Assembly (NCBI GenBank): GCA_013396995.1
Contig: VWZP01001589.1
Coordinates: 2,565,069-2,629,068, forward strand
Direction: 5' to 3'
DNA from: Dicaeum eximium
Taxonomy: Eukaryota; Chordata; Aves; Passeriformes; Dicaeidae
Length of the DNA: 64,000 nt
Shown here: positions 12,014 to 24,499 of the stretch, one piece after another
How positions within the stretch are numbered: position 1 is the first letter of the stretch
Layout of the letters: each line of letters starts with the position of its first letter
Program-made: the position numbers and the translations under genes
Notes under the pieces: generated by a model
Seen by the model: the letters and a program-made list of their open reading frames with translations, nothing else
Databases searched by the model: none
Told to the model about the DNA's origin: nothing

Positions 12014-15000
12014 GTAGGAGCTATATTGCAGTAAAATGATGGACACAGAGCTGGTGCCCCAGAGGCTGGGCTCCTCTGGCAGGAGGAGTGTCTGTCACAA
12101 AGGTAATGAGAACGGTTCCAGGTCTGGCATCAGGAATGCAATATGCACCTCACACAGCAAGGCTGTAAGAGGACAGACTGCTGGGGACCCCTGGGGTGAA
12201 GGAGGGACTTGCATAGACTTGCACAAAAGAGATAGTTGTGAGCATCCTTTGAGTGTGTCCAGAGAGAGACTCCACTAAGCCAAAATGCATCTGCATGGAG
12301 CATGCAAGCCAGATAGGATGCTCACTCTCTGTCTTTGCTTCAGAACTGATTTTTGTAGGTTTGCTCTTTACAAGAAGAGTCTTGGTCCCATGCTGTTTTG
12401 TGCTTTCATTTTTGTCAGCCCTCTGTGAAAAGACAGAAACATAATTAGTCCAGTCAGTATCAGTTATGCTTTGCATCTATGAGCACTTCTGAATCCTCAT
12501 GAGAATCACCAAGGTAAGTTGTACACAATGCAATTTCTACCATGCAAACCAGTCAGCATCTAGTCTACCTCCTCTTCCACTGGATTTTAGATCCAGGGTT
12601 GACAATGCCTAAGTATGAACAACCATTCCTGTTTAGAAAATCAGGAAGTTCCACCCTGGGGAGACACATGAGCGATTCTTCTCTATCCTAAAACCTTAGA
12701 GCATCCATGATAATGCTGTGATGATACAGAAAGGAAATCATCTTCCAGTGTGAGATTTCTGATACAAAGGCCAAGAACAACAACATTCTGGATCACCTAA
12801 TTGCACATTTCTTCCTGTGCAGGATCTGAAGGAATGGGTGGCTGTGGAAAGTGATTCTGTTCAACCACATCTGAGGAAAGAAGTCATGAGAATGATGGCA
12901 ATGGCAGCAGACAGACTTGCAGCACTGGGAGCCGCTGTTAATTTAGTGAACTTGGGGTCACATCAGGTGCTTATCTGATTCTTGGACTTAAAACATCATA
13001 TCTAGCCATGGGTCTACTGCATTCAGTGCTATGTACATGTATGTTATGACATAGTGTTATGTTTTGAAAGCTAAATACAAATTTATCAACAGTCTTGTAC
13101 CTACAGGATACCTGCTGAAATCAGGTCTGAGAACTGAGAGCCACAGGCACCATTCTGGGACCCACACAGGCAACCCAAATGCAAATTGATGTTCTGTGCA
13201 TAAGAGGGAGTTTGATGCTTTTAACTGGAGGGAAGCAGTTTGGAAAAGTAAAAGGATTGAGTTTTTTACTGGGGCTCGTTTTTAAATTTTTGTCTGTAAT
13301 GAAGCATGAGAACTAATGCATCATTTGTCACTGAACTTTCTTTATGAGGGAGGCTGTTTTTACAAGGAAAATGTTGTCAGACAGAAAGGGTTAGCTACCT
13401 AGAGCATTATCTTTGGCTTTCAGAACTTCTGAAAAATGATCCAAGCTATTTTCTTGTATTGTTGGAAAGCAACTGGGAAGAATTCATCTCTGAGAAACCT
13501 TAGTCTCTAATTTACTTATCTTACTGTAGCCATGGGCTCTTTTCTGCCTTGGGCTGTTGCATTCCTACTCTAACAGGATTTCAAAAGTTCAATAATAGCG
13601 ATTGTCTTTTCTTTTCTCTGAGGCTTTTGGTGAGGATTCTGATTCTTAGCACAAGGACCCTGAAGTACAGCAACACCTCAATATTTCAGGTTGTGTCGTT
13701 TGATAGTGCAGAGAATGCAGTTGGGCCATGTGGAGCTCTGTTCTGCACAGAGCTACATTATTAGAGGGTTGTTTTTAAGACAATCTGACATAGCTGCTGC
13801 CTCCTGCCAGCAACACTTTTTTCAGTTTCTATATTTGAGCTTGCAGGCCTCTTGCCCTCTGTCTGTGGTGAAATCAAACCCCAAATTAATTGTGTGCCTT
13901 TTGACTGTTTTGATGTCACAACAGACTCTATAGCACAAAGTTATCTCTGTCTTCTCCAGCGCTGGGAAGTGAGAGCTTAGTGAGGAAGGCATTTATGACA
14001 ATAAAAGGTTAGAAGAGTTCTACAAAGGAGTAAATAAACAATTGAGGAGAAAGATCTTAGTGTCTCTGAATAGGTTAGAACTGGATTCAGTCAGATTTGT
14101 GCACCTAATCAAATCAAAGAGTGTAGAAGTATTTTCAATACTGAGAATTCCAGAATTGTTTTTGTACATTTGTAAGTTTTAGAAGGTTTGGTTTTCCTTA
14201 GTTGCCTTTTTGTAACCTTTCTCCACAGTTGCCTGATGGCCAAGTCCTCCCACTGCCTTCTGTCATTCTTGGGGAGCTGGGGAAGGATCCACAAAACCCC
14301 ACTGTATGTTTCTATGGTCATGTGGATGTGCAGCCTGCCAAGAAGGAAGATGGCTGGAGCACTGACCCCTACACACTGACTGAAATCGATGGTGTGCTTC
14401 TTTTCATAAGTCTTGTTTCATTATTCGAGTACACGACTGAGGTTCTGCATGGGAGAAGGGTTCCTGTCTATTTAACCAGAGCATGAGGACTTCTGTGGAA
14501 ATCTCTGGGACATGTCCAGCAGCTTTCAGCTTTGATGATTGTTCTGTGACTAGTGAGACCCATCAGTGACTGCCTAATATTTGGTGTGGAAGTATTAGCA
14601 TTTGTGGTGGAAGAATGTGAAGACCCCTTAATGTAATTATCCTTCCAGCACAGCTAGCTGACTGAAGGAACAAAAATGATGGATAGAGGGTCAGCAGATA
14701 AATAAGACCTCAAAAATCCTAATTCCCAGACTATAAAGGCTGAGTTGCCCTTTCTCATTATCTGGGATCAATTCCCAACAGCCTTACTGGTGTAATTCTT
14801 CTGCCTTATTCCAGGGTATATCCAGTGGGAACTGCTACAGAGGTTTATACACAGGCACAGATTTCAGTTTCATGTACAGTGATAACTGTACATGATGGAC
14901 AGTTGAAAAAGAAATTACATACTTAGACTTGTAGCTTCATACTTCTGCCATGGTATTTATCTGTAGGGTTTTTGCTGCTTGTTACCTGGTCTGAATGATG

Positions 15001-18000
15001 TGTCCAGAAACTGAATATTATGCAAGCCTTCCAGGCATATGTGGTATGAACAAACAGCTCCTGAGAAGAAAAGTGAAGCTCAAAAATTGGCATGTAGCGG
15101 AAACCACAACATAATGCATATGAAAGGAAGGAAAGAGGGGAAAAAAATGTGTTCCAGTCCATTGGGAAGCATCTGAACACGCATCACCTTATTTAAAATG
15201 AAATCCTGACACTTTTGACACTTCTTCCCTCCATCACTAAAGCTTCTGTTGCAACTGTAATTTGTCAATTACATTGAAGTGATGAGGGAAAATTTAAAGA
15301 TGGCTTAAAAACTTTCCTCTTTTCTTTTAAAGGAAACCTCTATGGGCGTGGAGCAATAGACAATAAGGGACCAGTCCTAGCTTGGATAAATGCAGTGGAA
15401 ACATTTAGAGCCTTGAAATTAGTAGGTATCAATGATGACTTTATTATTATTGCTAATTTTTATTGTTTACTATTATTTGTTGCTGTATTTTATTATATCT
15501 CTGGAGGGATGTATTTACATTCCTGAGAAGGATGATACCTCTCTACCTCTGACTATGTACAATTTGAAATATTAGCTATTTCTGATGCAACACTTAGGGC
15601 ACTGGACCCACTCCAGTAAGAGTTTGTCTTTGAGCATTTCTGTTTTGAACAGTCTGTCTGCAATGTAAATACAGTCTTGCTGCCATTGCCCTGCAGGGGA
15701 AAACCCACAGGGAAGCATTCAAAATGTATTACATACATTACACAGCTCTGATAATTGTTCTGTTCTCTTGAGAGCTTTTAAAATGGTAAGATAACAGACA
15801 TTACAGAATGCTGATGAAGACTCATCTCTGCTGATGCATTTTGCTGATCTTTGGTTTCGTCTGTCCACAAGATACCTTCAATTTATGTGAAGAGAATAGG
15901 CATCTAAAAATGCTCATCCAAAATGGGCTGCTATGTCACCAACAGATTAGATTTATCAAAGCAAATACTTTTAATGGGTGCATTCACCAAGTACAAATAC
16001 AATCACTCAGAGTCTGACACGTTTTTGAGGTCAGACATTTGGCTAAATTACTACAGCGATCAACATAGTCATCTTCAAATAATTCAATAATTTTGGAGTA
16101 GTTTTACCCCCAAAGTAAAGGTAAACCAAAATATATTTTAGGCTTGTAACTGGGTTAGCCATCATCCTTTAAGGTGAATTTGCATGACATATTCTGTTAA
16201 TGTGCTGAGAACAGTTTTGTCTTGTATGACATTATGGCACAAACTGAGCATTAAGCCTTGATTTTTTTTAAAGTCCTCTTACAACCTTCTGGAAAACATG
16301 TTTTTCTTGCATCTAAAGTACTGAATTGACCTTGGTCTCTCTTAAGCACTAGAAAACACACAAATTATTTGCCTAAAGAGTAGCTGATATAAGTGGATAC
16401 AGTTCTGGGTCTGATATCTTGTTTTTCAAATCACTAATAGCTACCTTGACATTTTAACAAGCAAGCAAAAAGGCATTTGTGACATTTGAAGCCTTTCTCT
16501 AGAAAACAGCACAGATCGTCAAACAATATTCATTAACAGATTGTTTCTAAAATTTCTGTGGCCAGCTGATGATCCATCAGTGAACCCATCCATGACAGAG
16601 GTTCATTTAATTTTACACATTCATTCTTGCCTTTAATCTGAGCATTGAATCAAAAGAGAAAACATCTTAAAACCTCTAATGAGAAAATGAATTGTAACAG
16701 GAAACTAAGTTGAAATTTATGTCCCCTATGGGATGTGTCAGCATTTTCTCCCACTTTTCCATAATAAAAGTTCTCCTAATTACTCTTGGAAATGCATCTT
16801 TATCAACCAGCAGGCTTGCAAATTTATGAGTGTTAAAAAGACAATTTATAGTAGAGTCACTGACAACATTTTTATCACCATGTAAATCTGGTGATAGACA
16901 ACACTGAGGAAACCACAGCCAGTGGCTCCCACATGGGCAGTAACAGTGGAAATGTAAGAGGCAGGAAATTTTCTGTGAAAGTACAATTGCTATTACACAG
17001 AATTTCCAAAGTAATTAGAATACTGAATAGCACTGAGAGAGAGCCCATTTAATGAGACATTTCAGCAAGTTTTCTGAAAAAAGAAGAAAAAAGAAGACAA
17101 ACAAAGAAGAAAAAAAGACATCACTCATTCTCCTTTAAAAATGAAAATTATATAAAAGCATGAGGAAAAGAACAAGTTTTTCTGGGAACCTATATGTGTC
17201 CATCACTGGCTTTTCTAATGTAGCAAGCTATATATCCTATGTACTCATCCAACATCTTTCTTATCCTAACAATTTGTACAGCAAGCCAGTCTGCTCCTAA
17301 CTTTTAAGCTTTTTTGGAAAAAAAGAAAAAAAAATTAAAGTGCTTGTTTCTTACTCAGACTTTTCTAATTTTTATGTAGGCTATGCCAGTGAACTTCAAG
17401 TTTGTAATCGAAGGCATGGAAGAAGCAGGATCCTTGGGGCTAGAGAAGCTACTTGAGGAAGAAAACCAGAGCTTCTTCTCTGATGTTGATTATATTGTAA
17501 TTTCAGACAACCTGTGGCTTAGCAACAAGAAGCCTGCCCTAACCTATGGGAGTCGGGGCAACGCCTGCTTCCTTGTGGAGGTAAAGGACCCAGGCTCACT
17601 CGAACTGAGCCGCTGACAGACAGCCATGGTGTAGCTGTGCTTGCATCTGCAAGCACAGGAAGACTGAAGGAAAGCTTAATATTTACAAGTACAGAGTTTT
17701 CTTCTGCATCCCTTTTGGCTTCTGCAGATTTCCCTCCTCATTTCAGTTCAATTAGCCTTATTTACTTCCATTAAGTTCTCTTCAATCATTTCTTCCCTTG
17801 ATCCCTTTGCTATCTCATTACTCTCCTGCCAGTCTCTTCTCATCCTCCACTCTGCACATCAACTCTGTTCTCATGGACACCATCCCTACACCTGCCTCTC
17901 CAACCCTCTCCAGAACCATCACTTCTGCTGCTCTGCCCTTTTATAGCAGATACTGCTTAGTATAATGAATCAGCCTAAAGGGACTCAGTTGGATCTCGGG

Positions 18001-21000
18001 GTTTAAAAGACACACAAAATTTTTGTAACCACTGGCAGAAGCAAATAAGAGGTCACTGTAGCCAACATGCTATATTTAGCAGGCAATGTGAGCTACTGTG
18101 AAATAAAGAGCAGAAATTTCTCGTATGGAAATGCTTCCTGATGAAGCATAAAAGAAATTCAGAGAGAAGATTAAAGAACTTGAGAACTAAAGAAAAATCT
18201 GCATTAACCTTTATGTCTGAAAAAGAATTAATTTTTTTTTAACTGAAAGAGCCTTGGCAGCCTTGATTCAATTCTTCCAAGTCTTGGTTAAGAAAAATGA
18301 TGCTATTAAAACATCAGAAATGATCTCTCCCTGCTAGTAGACAGTTAGCTGTAATGAGGTTTTGAGAAGAATAAACAAGTTCTTTGCAGGAAAATATTTT
18401 ATGATAAACCCAAGTGTGAAAATGTGTCTGGAAAAAGAACCCATTTAATAACTCAAATGCTGCTATTCTAAAGCCTTGTTATTCAAGAGACCTATAAATT
18501 TTTATTTGTTGCAATCTTGAATTAAGGTTGGACATATATTCTTAATATGAAATAAGATTATTTTTGGCCTTTTTTAAAGAAGATTTTGCATTAAATAAAA
18601 AGGGTAGATGACTTGAAGAATTTATTCTCCAATGTTAGAAACAGTAATAATATGCAAATGTTTAATGTATGATGTCTTTAATCTTACTGAAGCAAAAGAG
18701 GGAGCGGAGGAGAGCCCTTGCTCTCAAATGTGGGAGTGCTACAGACAGCTGAATTTCTCTCTCTTGGTGGTTGACAACAGAGCTCCGTCTTCTCTGCCAA
18801 AGCAGATTGTTCCTGACATGATGTTTTCTCTTTAATAACTAGGAAAAAAAAATCATTTACTGTTCATTTGTGATCTTATTTAAAAAACTGGAACCACCAG
18901 TCACTGTGGAAAACAAGCATTCACAGAAGAATAAGGTAGTGAGCGCTCACATGTAACCAGGGGTTTTGGTACAGGTTGAATGTGGCAGCAAGGACCTTCA
19001 CTCTGGGACTTTTGGAGGCATCATCCATGAGCCACTGCTGGATCTGGTAGCGCTGCTGGGTAAGAACACACACATCACTGCCTGTGACCAGCCTAGTTAA
19101 GGTCAGAGCCATGTTTAACTGTTGTAAGGCAAGTCTCATTGAAGAAAGACCAACACAGCTATGGTGGTGGCAGCTGAGGAAGAGAATTTCCCCAGTCAGG
19201 CCAGGACTTCAGACATGTTAAGCTGATGTCAGTCATGTGTCAATTAAGAACATTTAAGGATTGCAGGCAACTTTAATACACGCACACATAGCAAAACCTG
19301 ACTTTTTAATGCTGCTTTGTATCTCAGTAGAATGATGTTTTCATGTCAGAAGCTGGGCTGACACGTCACACACTATACACAAACAGCAGCTCAATGGTTT
19401 TCTTAATAAATATGCAAATATATCAAGTTAGGTGAAGCAACTTGACAGATGCAAACAGTTGTTAGGCTTACTAATTTGGTAAAGAGCTAGGTAGAAGGGA
19501 GAAGCTGTTATGATTTACAAGGGGAAGAAATAGGCTCTGCTTGTACTGATAGCCGTATCTTATTTTGTAGACAGCCTTGTGGATTCCACAGGTCGTATTC
19601 AGATCCCCGGAATCTATGACAGTGTTGCTGCCCTGACAGAGGAGGAAAGGAAGTTGTATGAATCAATTGAATTTGATCCAGAGGAACATAGAAACAACTG
19701 TGGTGTGAAAAGATTCCTCTATGGCACCAAGGTAACATAAAATCTGTATGAATACTCAGCAGAAAGAATTTAAATCACCTATTTCTAGCATTTATGTATA
19801 AAGCTAAACCGAAAGATATTTTCAGTCAATGGCAAGCTCAAAATAAAATAAAAGAGCACTGAGAAGTAGAAGGTAAATAAAATTAGTCTGCTGAAAATGT
19901 AAGGCACTACATCTGGGGAAAGAGTTCTGAAATATGAATAATCAATTAAAAGGAATAATGCAAAACTAACAGTATAACTCTCCTTTCCTTGCCTACCCCT
20001 TCTCTCCCCCTAAGCCTAATCAGCCAAATAAAACATGCATTAAAATGCCTATATTTAGGTTACATAGTAGGAAAGAAGTTGTATTCAGCTCTGAAAAAAT
20101 GAGGGACGGCTTTAGGCAGATATTTTTAATTTTTTTATTTAATACAGATTTTGATGTCTGCCAAGCCTGCCATAAAAAGCATACAAAGCTACAAGCCTCT
20201 CCTTACCAGCAATTAAAAATTATGTCCTAAATAAAAAACCAGCAGGTAAGGGCTAGCTTGGAAAGATTTCTATGCACAAGAGTGGCAGCTGGGAGAAAGG
20301 AGTTGATTAATTTTTTATCACTAACATAATTATTCTGGTGTAGCTTCTGCTAACATGGATGCTTTTATTTCCATGAAAAAGATTTCAAATTACTTAAAGC
20401 TAGACTGTAAGAATCAGTAACACAAAAGTATAATGTAACTACACTCTCTGATTTTGATGCTTTACCTATATGAGGATGAATTGATGTTACTTTTATGTGT
20501 AGATAAAGGTCTAGTCTCATAAAACTGAAGGAAATCAGCAGCACCCTGAGGTTCTGCATAAAGACAAGTTTGGAATTTATATATTTCTCCTATTTTCCTT
20601 AGAATAATAATCATAATATTTTTGTTTCCCCTCTGCATCTTCTCCAGGAAAACTTGGTTATTGAAAATTATAATCTTTCCTATTTTGTTATTTAGTGTTC
20701 ATTAGTAGAATTTCTTCACTGGTATCATCTGGAATGGATCTGGTTTCATGGTTTTTCCAGTGACAAATTCCAGGATAAACAGGCAGTCAGATCAGAAGTT
20801 ATCCTGATACTGCTTTGCACTAGGAAAATTTACTTCCAAGATTTTTAAAACAATGCTCTATTTTTCATGAAAAACTGTTTCCATCCATATCTTTCTATGA
20901 CTGAAAGTAGTAGGACTCTTAAAAAATGAAAATACATGTGCATGGATTTAAATAAAAAATCAAATATCTTTAAAATACAGAGGTCTCCAAATACAAATTT

Positions 21001-22798
21001 TAGGATGGAAAAAGCTTGTTTATATAAATTGTGGGTGGGTCCAGTGTCATCCCTTATATGTTCAATTTTTTTTTTTAAAGGAAGAAATTCTTCTACACCT
21101 GTGGCGTTACCCCTCTCTCTCTATTCATGGGATTGAAGGAGCTTTCCATGAACCAGGCATTAAAACAGTCATTCCAGCAAAAGTAATTGGCAAATTCTCA
21201 ATCCGTCAGGTCCCCCACATGGACCTTTCAGTTGTGAAAAAACAGGTAAGAGACACATCTTTTCTTTGGCCACTACAGTGTAAACTAGGTCTCTCTTAGC
21301 ACCTCACAAATCTAGACTTGTAGTAAATGGAATGTTTTTAGCACTTTTTTGTTTCCAAGAGAAGTAGGAATGTGAGTATAAGCTTGAGTTGCAAGATGAA
21401 AGCTTTTTTGAAAAGTATTTTCCCTACAGGTGGTGGAACACTTGGAGGGTGTCTTTTCCAAGAGGAACAGTCCAAACAAACTGAGAGTGTCCATGCCTTT
21501 GGGTGCGAAGCCCTGGCTTGCTGATGTTAATAATCTACTACATAAAGCAGCAAGAAGGGCAATAAAAACAGGTGTGTTCCTTTTTTTTTTTTTTTNGCTC
21601 AACAATAGGGCAAAACAGATTTTCCAGTTCAGTGCTGCAGCCTCTTACCCTTGTAAGTCTCATTGATTTTGGGGGAACAACTCATCAGCATCTTCCATAT
21701 CTTGCTAAATTTCGATATGTTTTGTAGGAGTAGCCAAAAGGCCTCATTTACTTATTTTTGTATTTATAAGAAACCAGAGGTTTATAGAGCAGAGCTGATT
21801 TGTGAAATCAATTGGCTACACACTCAAACCCATTTCTACTCAGGAGCTCTTAGTATCAGCTCTTTGCTTAAATCTATGATAGCAGAAAAAAGCACCTGGA
21901 TTACACCCATTTATTAATTAATTTTCCCCATGTATCTCAGTTTTTGGAGAAGATCCAGATCTCATTCGTGATGGCTCAACAATTCCTGTTGCCAGGATGT
22001 TTCAAACTGTAACACAGAAAAGTGTGATGATGCTTCCGATTGGAGCGGCCGATGACGGGGAGCATTCCCAGAATGAGAAGATAAGCAGGTTTCTTTCATT
22101 TGTCTGTTTCTGCTATTAGAGAAGGGGGAGAACTGAAGTCCTTTGGTACCCAGTATAAATGGCTATAAAGATTTATTTATAGTCCAGGGACCAAAACTAG
22201 CATAATTATACAAAAAATAGCTTAAACTTGTCACTGGTGTTCATTGCTGGAGGTGCCTTGGTAAGCCACTATTCAGTGTGCTGCCTGAACACTTGTGCAG
22301 GCTTTAAATAAGCTCATGCTGAACTCTGGAAATAGGAGAATCCTACAATATTTCTCAAATTACTTTTTGTCTCCCCTAATGAAAGCCTCAACACTGATGG
22401 CTACAGGTAATACTGGTTTGGGGAAGTAAACCTGGAAAAAGTTTTCTGAAGTAGGTCCAGAGTAGTACCAAATAAAAGGATGTCCAGCATTTCTGTGCAC
22501 TGGGTAATTTTCAGGGGTTACCAATACTGCAAATTCCTCTGAAGAGTCATAAAACTTCACTGGACTATGTTCCTAATTTTAAGATCAGGACAGCCTGACA
22601 AGACTTCATTGTATTTCTTTCCTTCTTCACAGACACAACTATATTGAAGGAACCAAATTGTTTGCAGCTTTTTTCCTGGAGGTATCACAGCTACATCGGA
22701 ACTGAAAATCAGCAAAGCACTTTCTTACATTTTCTAATTTATATAAAACATATAAATCACATATTCGGTGGCTGTGAATTGGTGGGAAAAGAAATAAA
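11895..22798 (+). CDS. CNDP1: CNDP1, beta-Ala-His dipeptidase (carnosinase), 11 visible exons
   Basis: Zinc metallopeptidase of family M20 that cleaves Xaa-His dipeptides such as carnosine, homocarnosine and anserine. The human CNDP1 enzyme is secreted to plasma. Eleven exons with GT/AG borders join without a frame break into 482 codons plus stop (from ATG 11,936 to TGA 22,703-22,705). The ligands of the dinuclear metal site are all present: His105 and Asp107 (GHVDVQP), Asp138 (AIDNKGP), Glu172-Glu173 (GMEEAGS), Asp201 (ISDNLW) and the late His in DDGEHSQ, plus His234 in the lid domain (DLHSG). The C-terminal half (IRDGSTIP, LFAAFFLEVSQLH) resembles CNDP1 more than its cytosolic paralogue CNDP2, and the neighbouring ZNF407 supports CNDP1. 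The model is about 25 residues shorter than the 507-residue human protein. All of the shortfall is at the N-terminus, where an upstream signal-peptide exon is probably missing. No break or lost catalytic residue is seen, so the gene looks functional. Confidence 0.93.
12823..12966 (+). CDS. CNDP1: CNDP1 exon, residues 27-74
   Basis: 48 codons, phase 0 on both sides. It encodes DLKEWVAVESDSVQP followed by a helix with RMMAMAADRLAALGA, the segment just before the metal-binding strand in M20 peptidases. The acceptor is CTTCCTGTGCAG. The donor is CAG|GTGCTT, which is weak beyond the invariant GT. Confidence 0.93.
14229..14391 (+). CDS. CNDP1: CNDP1 exon with first metal ligand
   Basis: 163 nt, entering in phase 0 and leaving in phase 1. 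It starts LPDGQVLPLP and contains VCFYGHVDVQP, in which the His (105 in the model) is a zinc ligand and the Asp two residues on (107) is the conserved general M20 residue. It ends in TEIDG, whose Gly codon is split by the intron. The acceptor is CTTTCTCCACAG and the donor is GATG|GTGTGC. Confidence 0.95.
15333..15421 (+). CDS. CNDP1: CNDP1 exon with bridging aspartate
   Basis: 89 nt, phase 1 to phase 0. It encodes NLYGRGAIDNKGPVLAWINA and then the FRALKL helix. The Asp in AIDNKGP (138) is the residue that bridges both zinc ions in this family. The acceptor follows a long pyrimidine tract. The donor was placed at GTAGGT (15,422) because it keeps the same spacing as human CNDP1 into the next exon; a GTATCA four bases later would break the frame. 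Confidence 0.93.
17380..17580 (+). CDS. CNDP1: CNDP1 exon with catalytic Glu pair
   Basis: 67 codons, phase 0 on both sides. It begins AMPVNFKFVIEGMEEAGS; the two Glu (172, 173) are the catalytic base and a zinc ligand. It continues to DVDYIVISDNLWLSNKKP, where Asp201 is another ligand, and ends GSRGNACFLVE. The acceptor is TTTTTATGTAG and the donor GAG|GTAAAG. It is preceded by a 2 kb intron with a purine-rich tract near 17,079-17,118. Confidence 0.95.
18975..19059 (+). CDS. CNDP1: CNDP1 exon, lid-domain histidine
   Basis: 85 nt, phase 0 to phase 1. It encodes VECGSKDLHSGTFGGIIHEP followed by LLDLVALL. The DLHSG histidine (234) lies in the lid domain and helps bind substrate in carnosinases. 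The acceptor is GTTTTGGTACAG and the donor CTGG|GTAAGA. Confidence 0.94.
19571..19731 (+). CDS. CNDP1: CNDP1 exon, residues about 254-307
   Basis: 161 nt, phase 1 to phase 0. The first residues read (D)SLVDSTGRIQIPGIYD, then ALTEEERKLYESIEFDPEE and KRFLYGTK. The codon shared with the previous exon is GAC (Asp), where human CNDP1 and CNDP2 both have Gly (LLGSLVD). The acceptor is TATTTTGTAG and the donor AAG|GTAACA. Confidence 0.94.
21081..21245 (+). CDS. CNDP1: CNDP1 exon, residues 308-362
   Basis: 55 codons, phase 0 on both sides. It encodes EEILLHLWRYPSLSIHGIEG, AFHEPGIKTVIPAKVIGKFS and IRQVPHMDLSVVKKQ, the conserved dimerisation/lid segment. The acceptor follows a T-rich tract ending TTTAAAG. 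The donor is CAG|GTAAGA. Confidence 0.95.
21430..21571 (+). CDS. CNDP1: CNDP1 exon, residues 363-410
   Basis: 142 nt, phase 0 to phase 1. It encodes VVEHLEGVFSKRNSPNKLRV and continues GAKPWLADVNNLLHKAARRA before IKT. The acceptor is TTTTCCCTACAG and the donor ACAG|GTGTGT. A single undetermined base (21,596) sits at the end of a poly-T run just inside the following intron and does not affect coding. Confidence 0.94.
21941..22088 (+). CDS. CNDP1: CNDP1 exon with last metal ligand
   Basis: 148 nt, phase 1 to phase 2. It encodes VFGEDPDLIRDGSTIPVARM, then SVMMLPIGAADDGEHSQNEK. The His of GEHSQNEK is the last zinc ligand and lies in the most conserved block of the family. The acceptor is TGTATCTCAG and the donor AG|GTTTCT. 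Confidence 0.95.
22633..22705 (+). CDS. CNDP1: CNDP1 last coding exon
   Basis: 73 nt including the TGA stop at 22,703-22,705. It encodes HNYIEGTKLFAAFFLEVSQL and then HRN. The human enzyme ends at nearly the same place, so the C-terminus is complete. The acceptor is TCCTTCTTCACAG. Confidence 0.95.
22706..22798 (+). promoter_or_regulatory. Likely short CNDP1 3' UTR with AATAAA
   Basis: The first canonical AATAAA after the stop lies at 22,793-22,798, about 90 bases downstream. A longer 3' UTR is equally possible because further AATAAA motifs occur near 23,265-23,272. The sequence alone does not decide. Confidence 0.4.
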
Positions 22799-24306
22799 TG
22801 CCGTGCTATTTCCTGGCATACTACTAAATGGCATGCCTTTGTGATATGGGCCATCAAGTGATCTTATCCCTAATGCTGTATAATAGGGTTAAGGATAATT
22901 CATTCTTGCTGAATGGAACATGTTTCATTTTAGTTTTAAACTTCAAGACAAAGGGAATTTATACATCCATTTTATCAAAATTACTTTATTTCTGTTTTGT
23001 AGTATCACTCTTTGTGCTGCCTAGCTCACACTCCGGTTTCTGAATATGAGCAATACACACTGTAGTTTCCCCCTAACTATATACAAAATTATACTTACAT
23101 AATTCTTTGAAGAAAGATCTACTATCAAATTAATCTCTTTCCTTGTCCTTCACTGAAGGTTTTAAATAGAAAGTGCAATGAAATGTTCTTGTTCAGTTTG
23201 ATGTGAAGACTTGTCTATTAGTATCTACTTATGGTATAATCACTGAGGTAATTAGAACTACAACAATAAATAAACATTTCCAGGTCTGGATTTTGCCTTC
23301 CCTCTCATCCAAATCACCTCTTACTGTGCTGTGACCAGTTTTAATAATCACTTAATAATGTTTTCTTCATGTGATTTTCTTTCCATACAATAGAAAGAAA
23401 TCTTTGTAAACATCTGTTCTGGCCAAAGTCTGTCATCAGAAGAGTGTTTTTCCACCCAATTAGCAACTGGTTGTTAATTACTTTTAAAGCATCAGTTTAC
23501 ATTAATAATTAAGTCAAAGGCAAATGATATATTTTGAAATAAAAACAAGGGAGTCGAGACCTCTGTTTGCTATTTAGGCAAAACATTCAGCACAAAGCTC
23601 ATCATTCAAATCTAGATTTTTTTAAACTTTAAAATGTGATTTTTACTCTAACATAATTTATTCACACACAACCAAACCAACTGAACCCGTAGTGTTATCC
23701 CTAAAAAAATTACATTAAGCAAATTACATCAAGTACTTGGGATCCTTCCTTTCTCTCCTCTTACCTCCCTGCAAAAATCTGCAAGAACAAAGATGTGGAT
23801 GCAGAGTCAATAGAAGGCAATACTCATACATTCTCAACAAACACCCATTTTCAGCCCTACCTGAGACTGTGAGGCTCACAGTTCAGCTGCAAGAGCTGAG
23901 TAAGCACTCTGGCTCTGGCTGATGTTGCTGTTCAAGGGGAAAAAGACTCAGCTCCGTCTCTTACTTGGCACTGCTGACTGCAGAACTGAGGTGTACTCCA
24001 AGACAGGGACCAAGAGCCTCAAAGACCAGAAGAGTCTGGTTTGCATGTCATCAACTTGCGGAATAATTCTCTGTGAGCTCTCAGTTCCCTTCACCTGTCG
24101 AAAGCATTTAGGAACCGTGCATTAGCACGGTAATGAATGTTGCAGGGGTGAGTATTCCAGTGTCTGCCCAGGACTCAGGGCAGATTGGTCCATGCTTAAA
24201 AGCTATCACATCATAGCAGTACATGAGGGAAGGTTGCTGAAATATTTCAAGACATACAATTGATATAAAACGTTGCAATCTCTGGGTTTGCAGTGGTTTT
24301 ACAAGT
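22799..24306. other. Intergenic DNA; nothing recognised
   Basis: AT-rich sequence downstream of CNDP1 with no gene-like open frame and no repeat that I recognise. Part of it may be CNDP1 3' UTR if a distal polyadenylation site is used. Confidence 0.6.
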
Positions 24307-24400
24307 TACAGAATCACACAGACTCATAGAATGTGCCAAGTTAGGATCATTGAGACAAAGTTTTAGTCCTGTACAGAACCATCCCCAAATTAGGTTAAAA
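24307..24400 (-). mobile_element. CR1 LINE 3' fragment
   Basis: Contains CAGAATCACACAGACTCATAGAATG and CAGAACCATCCCCAA, which are the reverse complement of a CR1 3' end. Heavily diverged and short. Confidence 0.6.
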
Positions 24401-24499
24401 CATAATGGAAAGATACCTCTGCTCATAAATATGACCCTTTTGTCAGAAGAGTTGAAAAGTTGGTGAGATGGAGGTGTCGCCTTGTTATTTAGCCTTCTG

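Noticed and set aside
11832..12017. 61-codon frame starting MLKRNIYC over the first CNDP1 exon
   Set aside because: It uses a different frame from the conserved FQYIDAHQ sequence and runs through the splice donor.
21591..21605. Single N beside a poly-T run as a possible coding error
   Set aside because: It lies in the intron 20 bases after the exon donor and does not touch coding sequence.
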